Shown here: positions 56,031-64,000 of the stretch, piece by piece
Numbering within the stretch: the first letter of the stretch is position 1
Layout: each line of letters starts with the position of its first letter
Origin: Quillaja saponaria
Lineage: Eukaryota; Streptophyta; Magnoliopsida; Fabales; Quillajaceae
Direction of reading: 5' to 3'
DNA length: 64,000 nucleotides
Assembly: GCA_029379385.1 (NCBI GenBank)
Contig: CM055613.1
Span: forward strand, 21,160,001 to 21,224,000
The notes under the pieces: model-generated
The model's input: the letters and a program-made list of their open reading frames with translations, nothing else
What the model was told of the DNA's origin: nothing
The model's database searches: none
Made by a program: the position numbers and the translations under genes

Positions 56031-57263
56031 CATTGAGTGCTAAATTTCTTGGTTTTGAATGCATTAAAGAGATGTATGCCAAAGATGCTGATTTTTCTAA
56101 TGTGTATGATGAATGTAATAAGGTTGCCGTTGGTAAGTTTTACAAACATGATGGGTTCTTGCTTAGGTGAAATATGTTGTGTGTGCCTACTTTTTTCGAT
56201 GCATGAGTTGCTGGTGCGTGAAGCACATAGTGGTGGTTTGATGGGCTATTTTAGTGTTAGAAAGACTTTGGAGATGTTGCAAGAACATTTTTATTGGCCT
56301 AGGGAGAAGGGATGTTACGCACACCTGTGATAGATGCATTGCATGTAAGAAGGCCGAATCTAAGGTTTTACCTCAAGGTTTATACGCACCTTTACCTGTA
56401 CCTAGTGAGCTTTGGGTTGATTTGTCCATGGATTTTGTATTAGGGCTGCCCAAGACAAGAAAGGGGCATGATTCATATTCGTGGTTGTGGATAGGTTTAG
56501 TAAAATGGTGCATTTCATTCCATGTCATAAAATAGATGATGTCACGAATTTAACTGACTTGTTCTTTAGAGAAATAGTGCATTTGCATGGTGTTCCTAGG
56601 AGTATTGTATCAGATAGGGATGCTAAGTTCCTTAGTTACTTTTGGAAAGTATTGTGGGATAAACTTGAAACTAAATTATTATTTTCTACTACTTGTCACC
56701 TCCAAACTAACAGCCAGATAGAGGTAGTAAATAGGACACTCGCACAATTATTGCCCACTGTTGTAGGAAAGAATTTAAAAATGTGGGAGGAATGTTTGCC
56801 ATTCATAGAGTTTGAGTATAATAGGTTCAAAATTGTGTATGGTTTTAACCCTCCTACTCCATTGGATTTGATTCCTTTACCTGTTGATGAAAGGGCTAGC
56901 TTAGATGGAAAGAAGAAGGCTGATTTGGTGAAGTCAATCCATGTGAAGGTGAGGTTTACAATCGCAAGGAGGAATAAACAAGTGGCTGCCCAAGTAAACA
57001 AGGGGAGAAGGCGTGTTACATTTGAACCTAGAGATTGGGTTTGGGTTCATTTATGAATAGAGAGATTTCCAGCCCGTAGGACAACGAAATTACATCCAAG
57101 AGGAGATGGGTCGTTTCAAGTCTTGGAGAAAATCTAATGATAACGCCTACAAGTTGGATCTTGGAGGTGAGTATAATGTGTCTACTACATTCAATGTTGC
57201 TGATCTTTCCCTTTTTCATGCAAGTGATGATTCGAGGTCAAATCTTTTTGTGGATGGATGAAA
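56031..57263 (+). pseudogene. A2 integrase
   Basis: The N-terminal zinc finger is present in pieces (REAHSGGLMGYFSVRKTLEM near 56217-56276; CDRCIACKKAESK near 56326-56364). The core has [16 protein letters not shown] at 56484-56531 and [20 protein letters not shown] at 56602-56661, while the glutamate block reads [15 protein letters not shown], keeping the Glu. The C-terminal domain shows [14 protein letters not shown] near 57015-57054. Frameshifts at about 56300 and 56475 and a small deletion near 56823 break it. The best preserved integrase in the window. Confidence 0.87.
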
Positions 57264-57772
57264 TGATGAGAATCATGGAGGATAAACATTCAAGGAGTCT
57301 TTAAATGTCCCAGATGGACCAATAACACGAGCTAGAGCCAAAAGAATCAAAGAAGTAATGCAAGGATTAGTTCAAGCTTACTGGGCCGAGAATAATAATT
57401 TGTAGAGCAATGCGACAATTGGAAAGATAAGCTTGAAGGAAGGAAAATCAACTCTAGTTCACGTGATAAAAGTGCAAGAGAATGCGTGAAGGGCTGGACT
57501 GAATTTTAATGGGCTGAACATTACCTTTAATTAAGCCCATATACTTTATCTTATATTTTGTGTTAATTGGGCTTTAATTTGTAAGTGGATTACTAATCCT
57601 ACTTGGGCTAGGAATCCATTAGTTTTAGGGTTTTTATTTGTTCCCTTATATATATAGAGGTAGGATGATCTCAAGAGGGTAGATTAAAATTCAACATAAA
57701 GTTTTCAAGGAGTCATAGCTTTCTCTTATTCTATCATGAACTAACTTCTGAACTTATCAACGATCTTATTTG
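57264..57772 (+). repeat. A2 LTR start (plus), with polyprotein end
   Basis: Starts TGATGAGAATCATGG and encodes GPITRARAKRIKEVMQG at about 57319-57369, the conserved pol C-terminus. A TATA-like block lies at 57650. The LTR breaks off at tatttgca, where leader sequence in minus orientation begins. Confidence 0.78.
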
Positions 57773-58160
57773 CAATGACCAACACGAGTAACGTTCAAGA
57801 AACTCTAGTTGCAAGACTGGGGTAAAGAAACAAAGAAAAAAAAACACTAGCCGAATGAAGCAATTGAATCACAGAAACCAATTACTAATTCAAAGAATTG
57901 ATTCTAATAATATATTATCACTTTTTTTTTTATTATTATTATTATTTTATAGAGCAATGCCTTTTTTGTCTATCCAGATAACACCTTTTTTTTTTTTTTT
58001 AGGCTTCAGCAAAAAATTCAAATCAGAAAGAGAACTCAGATTAATCAGAACGAAATTTTGAAAAATAAAGATGAGAAGAAATTTGAAACCAAATAAATTG
58101 GCTGAAAAAAAAAAATGAAAAAGGAACCTGATTTCTAAAGCCAAAGCTCTGAATACCAAC
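57773..58160 (-). other. A2 leader and primer site (minus)
   Basis: Inverse homologue of the A1 leader, beginning caatgaccaacacgagtaac. The primer site (minus gttggtattcagag) is at 58147-58160, with a one-base insertion. Confidence 0.75.
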
Positions 58161-58746
58161 TGATCTGAACCCTTAGTAATGAATGCCTCAAACCCACACG
58201 AGATGTAATCAAAGCCCCAAGAAAGCTAGAAGTCAGATTATAAGAATATTAAAACCCTTGAAGAGCAAGCTCCAAGAACCCTAATCTGTGATTGAAAGCC
58301 ACAAAGATGAGATTTTTGACAAGTTCAGAATTTAGTTCATGATAGAACAAGAGAAAGCTAATGCCTCCTTGAAAAATTTATGTTGAATTCTAATCTCCCC
58401 TTATGAGTTTACCCTACCTCTATATATAAGGGAACAAATAAAAACCCTAAAACTAATGGATTCCTAGCCCAAGTAGGGTTAGTAATCTAATTACAAATAA
58501 AAGCCTAATTAAAGCCCAATTAACACAAAACATAAGATAAAGTATATGGGCTTAATTAAAAGTAATGTTCATCCCATTAAAATTCAGCCCAACCCTTCAC
58601 GCTTTCTTTTGCACTTGTATCACATGAACTAGAGTTGATTCTCCTTCCTTCAAGCCTATCTTTCTAATTGTCGCATTGCTCTGCAACTTATTGGTCCACT
58701 CGGGACATGTAAAGGCTCCTTGAATGTTTGTCCTCCATATTTCTCT
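58161..58746 (-). repeat. A2 right LTR (minus)
   Basis: Family-A LTR in minus orientation from TGATCTGAACCC to a degenerate start near ccatatttctct. The T2 LTR resumes at cctacaagagg (58747). Confidence 0.8.
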
Positions 58747-58770
58747 CCTACAAGAGGTAAAGTGTAAAGA

Positions 58771-58784
58771 AATGAATGAAACTT
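58771..58784. repeat. Target-site duplication AATGAATGAAACTT, left copy (L3)
   Basis: Fourteen bases identical to 62188-62201. The same word occurs once in the uninterrupted left T2 LTR (47537-47550), which serves as the empty site. Confidence 0.92.
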
Positions 58785-58809
58785 AATGTATGTATTGGGT
58801 GCCAAATTT

Positions 58810-61210
58810 AACAGATTGAAACAAGCTTTGCAAGGGTGGAATAATGAAGTCTTTGGCCGTGTACCGGACAGAGTTAAAAAGGTTGAAGAGTAAGTATCCT
58901 ATACTGAGCAAAATTGATTGATAGAGGTGATGCGTCTCTGGAGATAGAGTTGAAGTTGTAGTCGAGGAAGAACTAAATATGGAAGAGGAATTTTGGCGTA
59001 AAAAATCCTTGGTCAAATGGCTTAGAAGGTGAAAGGTGTACTAAATTTTTTCATACTTCAGTCAAAACTAAACGGAGCAGATTAGCTATATATAAACTGA
59101 CAAATACTTCCACAAATTGGCTTGATCAAAAGGCAGCTATTGAAAAGGCAGCAATTGATTATTTTGTGAATCTTTTCACAAGTGAAGGTAATACCCTAGA
59201 TTCATCCTTCTTAGATTGCATTCCGTCCTTGGTATCTCAGGATCTTAATAGCTTGTTAAGTAATTTTCTTTTAGAGGGTAAAAAGGCTATGAAACAATTA
59301 GACAAAAACTATGTGGCTAGTTCGGATGGGTTCAATGGCCATTTTTCAACTCTTGTTGAGAAATAGTATGAAATGATGTGATTTGAGCTATTCAATATTC
59401 TTTCCTGGTGGTGATCTTTCAAAATTTGTTACCAAACAGTTATGATCTTACTACCCAAAGTGGACTCTCCTTAATCCTTTAATATCAAAGACCTATTAGC
59501 CTATGCAACTTTACTTCCAAAATCATTTCACGCATTCTTGTTAATAGGTTAACACCTATTTTACCTCTCCTTATTTCCAAAGAATAGTGTGGATTTATGA
59601 GGGGTAGAAGCATCATAGACAATGTGACTTTGGCATAATAATTGGTGCATGATTTGAATAAAAAGGTCCCGGGTTGCAATACGATTTTCAAGCTAGACAT
59701 GGAGAAAGCTTATGACAGGGTCAATTGGTTCTTTTGAATTTCAGTTCTAAGGAGATTTGGCTTTTGTGAATATTGTATAGATCTAATATGGCACATGATA
59801 TCTAGGCCATGGTATTTAGTGCTAGTAAATGGCAGCTCAGTGGGTTTTTTCAAGCCTTCAAGAGGACTTCGGCAAAGAGATCCTCTATCCCCTCTTTTAT
59901 TTCTTCTAGCATCAGAGGCATTGAGTAGTTAAACATATTATGGAACCAGGTAAAGTGGATTATTTTTCTATCGTACTAGCTCTCCTAAAATATTGCACCT
60001 TTCTTTTGCTGATGATATGATCATATTCTTAAATGGTTGACGATCTTGTGCAGGCTTGATATCTTTTTGGAAGCTTATAAGGCTAATTCTGGTCAACTTG
60101 TGAATAGACAAAAGAGCTGTTTTTTAACTAGTACTAAAGCTTCCCCTCAACGTCGGCGAATCATCAATAGAGTCACAGGATTCACTCATAAAAAAATTTT
60201 GGTGACTTATCCTGGCTATCTTGTATTTGTGGCTATGCTTGCAAAGATTCAACTAAGAATCTCATCTTGGCTCCAAGTTTTTATCTCAAGGTAGAAGGTT
60301 AGTTTTAATTAAGCATGTCCTTAATTCTATACCTTTATATCTCTTGAGTGCTTTGGGAGCTCCAAAATGTGTTTTGGTTAAAATAGAGAGTGCATTTGCA
60401 AATTTCTTTTGGGGTGCTAAGGATGGTCATAAAAAACACCATTGGTGTTCTTAGAAACACATTTTTCGTCCCATCCAAGAAGGATGACTTGGCATTAGAT
60501 CTCTATTTAACACCTCAGGCATTTTCCATGAAGTTTTGGTTTAACCTTCGAAAAGGTCATTCACTTTGGGCCCAGTTTATCTTGGCTAAATATTACATAA
60601 GGCACATCCATTGTTGTCAAATCCTTCAAATGTCTCTTTAATGTAGAGGAGGTTAATAGGTTGTAGAGCTCTTGTTGAATCTCATTTATTCTGGAATGCG
60701 GACAAGGGGAATATTAGTTTTTGGTATGACACATGGTGTGATCTTGGACCAGCCTATTTGCTTGTTGAAGATATTCCAAGTCAGCTTGTAAACTTGAAAC
60801 TTTGTAATTTGTTGCATCTCCCAGAGAATGAAAAACAAGTCATACCAAGGATATTGCATCAAAAAATGCTTGAGCTGCAATTTGGCAATTGTGATGATGA
60901 GTTGGTGTGGACTAAAGATAAGGGAGGCGTGTTCTTTCATCCACTTGGAGCGTGATTTGAAAAGCAATTAACGTGACGACTTGTCTCTCTTATTCATGGC
61001 ATCCTCTACTTTCAATTAAGGTATCAATATTCTTTTGGAAATTATGGTATGGTTTTCTAGCTTTGGATTACAATGTGATGAGATTTAATATTTCATTAGT
61101 CTCTTATTGTCGATGTTGTGCTAATCCTAATATAGAAATCAAGGCAGCACTTATTCATGTCCTCTCAAATTGCCATAAATGTTTGGAGGTTATTCTTTCA
61201 TTGTTTTGAT
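58810..61210 (+). pseudogene. L3 ORF2: reverse transcriptase and linker
   Basis: Begins RLKQALQGWNNEVFGRVPDR in the pre-RT region (about 58807-58866). RT blocks: KKAMKQLDKNYVASSDGFNG (59281-59340), an FMRGRSIID-like block near 59595, KLDMEKAYDRVNW at about 59690-59728, and catalytic FADD at 60005-60016 with both aspartates. Then FFWGAKDGHKKHHW and SLWAQFILAKYY (about 60562-60597), and a DDELVWTKDKGGVF block near 60895. Numerous stops and frameshifts. Encodes what would be the target-primed copying enzyme; inactive here. Confidence 0.86.
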
Positions 61211-61529
61211 ATGGCTTTTGAAATCACCTCAATGCACGAGATATTTAGTTTATGGTGGCAAGCGGGTACTAACTCATTTGTAAGTTATATGAGATCACTC
61301 ACTCTTTATTTGATAGTATGGGAGATTTAGAAAGCCCGCAATGTGAAGGTTTATGATAATATTTCAATGAATTCAGTGACTATTATAAGGCAAGTAATGA
61401 AATCTATTTGCCTTATCCTCACTGCATAGAAAGGTAAGGTTAAGTTCCATTATAGAGACTCCTTTCAACTTAGATTTTTACCATTCCGGATACCAAGCTG
61501 CATGTTTTTAAAGAAAGGTGTCATTTTAA

Positions 61530-62007
61530 GGTGGCAACCTCCTCCTACTTTTGTTAAATTAAATTGTGATGGATGTTCCCAGGGTAACCAACGACAGGGG
61601 GTACAATTAGGAATTCATCAAGTAATATGTTCGTAGCATTTGGTACTTACTTGGGGATATAATATAATATGGTTGCTTAGTTCGAAGCTTTGCTTGAAGG
61701 ATTACAAATGTCTATTTCAATAGGATTAGTAAACATCATTGTCAATACAGATTCTTTAGCTCTTGTGCATTATGTCTCTAAGAATGTTAATCCATTATGG
61801 AAGCTTCATATAAAATTTCATGAGTTAATGAATTTAATTCATACTCTTAATGTTTCAGTCATCCACTATTTTAGAGAGACAAATGATGTTGCTAATAGAA
61901 TAGCGTATGAAGCTTGTGACAGAAAGATTACTTTAAACTGGACTTCACCTAGTAGCTGCCCAGCAAACATTCTTGGACTTCTTCATTCTTTATGTTTAAA
62001 TTCCTAG
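61530..62007 (+). pseudogene. L3 RNase H
   Basis: The C-terminal RNase H of plant LINEs. It starts near 61553 (KLNCDGCSQGN-like with the first catalytic Asp). The open piece from 61690 has MLEGLQMSISIGLVNIIVNT and DSLALVHYVSKNVNPLWKLH. It ends with NRIAYEACDRKITLNWTSPS near 61900. A stop near 61680 splits it. L2 and L1 carry the same domain. Confidence 0.83.
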
Positions 62008-62187
62008 TTTAGCTTGTCTTTTCTATTGTAATGGGACAGTATCCCAAGTTTAGTTTTTTAAGTTGATTTATTATTGCTTGTAAGTTATTGGCATAGACTA
62101 TACTCTGGCCAATGTTTTATTTTGAAAGTTAATAAAATCTAAAGGAATGGCCCAAGTCCTAGTTAAGTTTGGGTTAAAAAAAAAATG

Positions 62188-62704
62188 AATGAATGAAACT
62201 TGATATATTTAGGTTGTTGTGATTAGGTAGTTAGTTAATTTAAATTCAAGTTGGATTATGAACAAGATGAAAATGTATGGATTTATGTTGAATTATTGGT
62301 ATATGTATATACATATATACACTCACATCAATGGAAGGAAAGTATGCATTTAAGATGTTTGATATAATGCTTACAAGAACCAAGTTATGACCTTATGAGT
62401 AAAACTCGGAAGATTTAAGTTTTGGTGGTTAGTTGTTGTTGGAATTTGAATAAAAAGTTCATAAACAAGGGTAGATAATGGTTGGTTAATGTTGTGGGTT
62501 AAGGAGTAATGAAAGTGAGTAATGGATATGATTGTTATTTATTTCAGTAAACAAACTCTTATAATTAACTTCTGTTTTATAAAATTTATTTTTATGTATT
62601 GGTTTAGTTAAGAGTTGTATGTATTCAATTGTGGTAAAATCAAGGTTATGAAGGTTTGGTTATCTAATCCTTCGGCCAGTAATGCCTTTGTAAGGGGTAT
62701 AATA
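62188..62704 (+). repeat. T2 3' LTR, last part
   Basis: Continues from the L3 duplication with gatatatttaggttgttgtg (left LTR 47551) and ends with the ccttcggccagtaatgcc block and ggggtata (left LTR 49572-49611). About 1.5 kb found in the left LTR (47700-49400) are deleted, and an extra segment of about 165 bp (62297-62465) is present. Confidence 0.75.
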
Positions 62705-62905
62705 CCTTTGAACATGGAAATCAGATTAATTTAAAAGGGCACATTGTTGGCTGTTTAATGATTGAGTATTTCAGCAAAAGATTTTTTTGTAAAGGTGGTG
62801 GGCGAGTTTGTTGAAGGTGGTGGTTGTTTTGGCTGCAAAGTGTGGTTGGAGGCTAGGGTTTGAAGGTGGTTTTGGGGCTGCAAAGAAGGAAAAGGATAGT
62901 CCTTT
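62705..62905. other. Unassigned 200 bp
   Basis: No recognisable domain. The interval is GTG/GGT-rich between 62795 and 62880 (gaaggtggtggttg, aaggtggttttggg). Confidence 0.5.
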
Positions 62906-63649
62906 GGTGGCCCAGATCCCAAATAGTTAAAAACACTTTATATCCTTATTTCTAGTAGGCTAGTCAGTTTTGGGTTTCAGTTTGCCAGTTGATTCCTTTT
63001 TTCCTTTGGGTACTTCTGGTCTTCCTTTATGGACAACCGTATCACTCCAATCATTACTAGCCCATTTCGACATTCAAGAAGGTGTAGAAACCAAGTTAAA
63101 CCTTGCTGCCCCCTTCCTCTTCAACTGTCTTTCAACTTTGATAGTCAATGTTAGCCCTTATCATTACCACCCCATCTCCTTATAATAGTCCTCCACGCTC
63201 CTTGAATCTGTGTAAGGTTTTAGGAGTTTCTGGTACAAGTCTCTACAATAATGGGTAGGTATGAAAATGTTGCCTCATGAGAACCTTTAATTGAACCCGA
63301 GTATCAATAGGCCTCTCACAATTCCTCCTCCTATTAGTCACCACTTTATCCAACCAAATGATAGCATAGTTAGTGAATTCAAGTACTGCTTGCTTCAATT
63401 TCTTCTCCTCATAGCAGTTATGGCAATAAAAAATTAACTCTATTTTCTGTCTCCCATTCTAAATAAGCTTATGGATCGTTTCTCCTTGGAATGTAAGAAT
63501 TTTCATTTTAATATTGCCCAAGTTCCTATCAACCCTTCCATCTTGATTGACATAATCCCTTCTATGGCCTCTACCACGCCTACCACCTTTTTTAGGCCTA
63601 AATCTTCCCATTTCTCCTTCAGACGCTTGGTCCTCATCATCCTCATTCT
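62906..63649 (-). pseudogene. A3, family-A gag fragment
   Basis: Minus strand, from the zinc knuckle side (aagtgtttttaac, degenerate, near 62935) back to the acidic N-terminal segment (NEDDEDQASEGEMGRFRPKK near 63649-63590). It is homologous to A1 17200-18060 and A2 53260-54075. The Arg/Gly box (GRRGRGHRRDYVNQ) and IKMKILTFQG are visible. Stops and a deletion interrupt it. The assembly gap cuts it off. Confidence 0.82.
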
Positions 63650-63749
63650 NNNNNNNNNNNNNNNNNNNNNNNNNNNNNNNNNNNNNNNNNNNNNNNNNNN
63701 NNNNNNNNNNNNNNNNNNNNNNNNNNNNNNNNNNNNNNNNNNNNNNNNN
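63650..63749. other. Assembly gap, 100 N
   Basis: Exactly 100 undetermined bases, the conventional size for a gap of unknown length. Sequences on the two sides are unrelated (family-A gag and EPRV protease). Confidence 0.98.
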
Positions 63750-63760
63750 TAGATTCATTT

Positions 63761-64000
63761 TTTTCAGTATGTTGCCTTAATAGATTCAAAAGCATATTTA
63801 AATTGCATTAATAAAGGATTAGTTCCATCCAAGTACTTTCAGAAAACTACACAGATACTCCATGCTGCGGATAGAAATCGTCTAATTATATACTACAAAT
63901 TTTCTAATGCAGCAGTCTGTAATAACAAGGTTTGTTTTCCTTTACCCTTTGTTCTAGTCAAAGGCTTAGCCCAGGGAGTAATTCTAGGAAACCATTTTCT
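63761..64000 (+). pseudogene. Second copy of part of the EPRV protease
   Basis: By eye, all 240 bases match 43083-43322 with no differences, including the altered D-S-K active site. It begins just after the gap (ttttcagtatgttgcc) and runs off the window. The ten bases before it (agattcattt) differ from the first copy. Either a very recent duplication or the same locus placed twice in the assembly. Confidence 0.88.

Larger units (their letters stand above)
51725..58746. mobile_element. A2, composite of inverted family-A copies
   Basis: Both outer ends are family-A LTR termini in minus orientation (TGATGTGAACCC at 51725; a degenerate start near 58746). The body (about 52107-57772) is in plus orientation: part LTR, primer site, gag, pol, part LTR. 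After 57772 comes an inverted leader, primer site and LTR. LTR DNA therefore meets its own inverse at about 52106 and internal DNA at about 57772. The flanks cacac and cctac could be a decayed 5-bp duplication. It sits in the T2 3' LTR. Confidence 0.78.
58785..62187 (+). mobile_element. L3, 5'-truncated LINE in the T2 LTR
   Basis: A 3.4-kb insertion running from the region between endonuclease and RT to the poly-A. Direct 14-bp duplications and an A tract (62176-62185) show target-primed insertion. The same family as L1 and L2 by ORF2 blocks and by the tail (ataaaatctaaaggaatggc). Younger than T2; its order relative to A2, which lies 38 bp away, cannot be told. Confidence 0.92.

Overview
This 64 kb window is plant nuclear DNA, most likely from a eudicot. 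It is AT-rich and densely packed with decayed retroelements. I find no intact host gene. No species call is possible. The plant assignment rests on chromovirus and Athila/Tat-type Ty3-gypsy elements, plant-type LINEs with an RNase H tail, an endogenous pararetrovirus (Caulimoviridae-like), and a plastid psbC fragment embedded in a repeat. Every coding region seen is interrupted by stops, frameshifts or deletions.

I use these working names. T1, T2 and T3 are Tekay-like Ty3-gypsy elements with TGTTATAAC or TGTAACACC LTR starts. A1, A2 and A3 are copies of a chromovirus family with LTRs of the form TGATGA...CACATCA. B1 and B2 are copies of a sister family. O1, O2 and the solo LTR at 25258-27242 are OTA-clade (Athila/Tat) elements with a tRNA-Asp-like primer site. 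L1, L2 and L3 are LINEs. EPRV is the pararetrovirus.

Layout from left to right: 1-1123 is intergenic, with one possible host exon. T1 lies at 1124-5380 (LTR, gag, protease, then truncated). A1 lies on the minus strand at 5381-19513 and is split by O1 (8573-16698, also minus, flanked by CTTAA duplications). B1 lies on the plus strand at 19514-25187. An OTA solo LTR (25258-27242) carries a foreign integrase fragment. The start of OTA element O2 follows (27243-30064), and its LTR is split by an opposite-facing solo LTR (28171-29525). A minus-strand LINE, L1, is then scattered from 30065 to 47006. It is broken by B2 (a B-family LTR, itself split by T3), by the plus-strand LINE L2 (36047-36818, 12-bp duplication), and by the EPRV (39710-46561). 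T2 runs from 47007 to about 62704. Its 3' LTR is split by a psbC fragment, by the inverted composite A2 (51725-58746) and by LINE L3 (58785-62187, 14-bp duplication). An A-family gag fragment (A3), a 100-N gap, and a second copy of part of the EPRV protease close the window.

The elements do not form a pathway. What the sequence records is an order of insertions: several can be dated relative to each other because host-element sequence resumes exactly on both sides of an insert. The most unusual items are the EPRV bounded by about 1.3-kb inverted arms, its 240-bp identical duplicate beside the assembly gap, the palindromic LTR composite A2, and the plastid fragment in an LTR.
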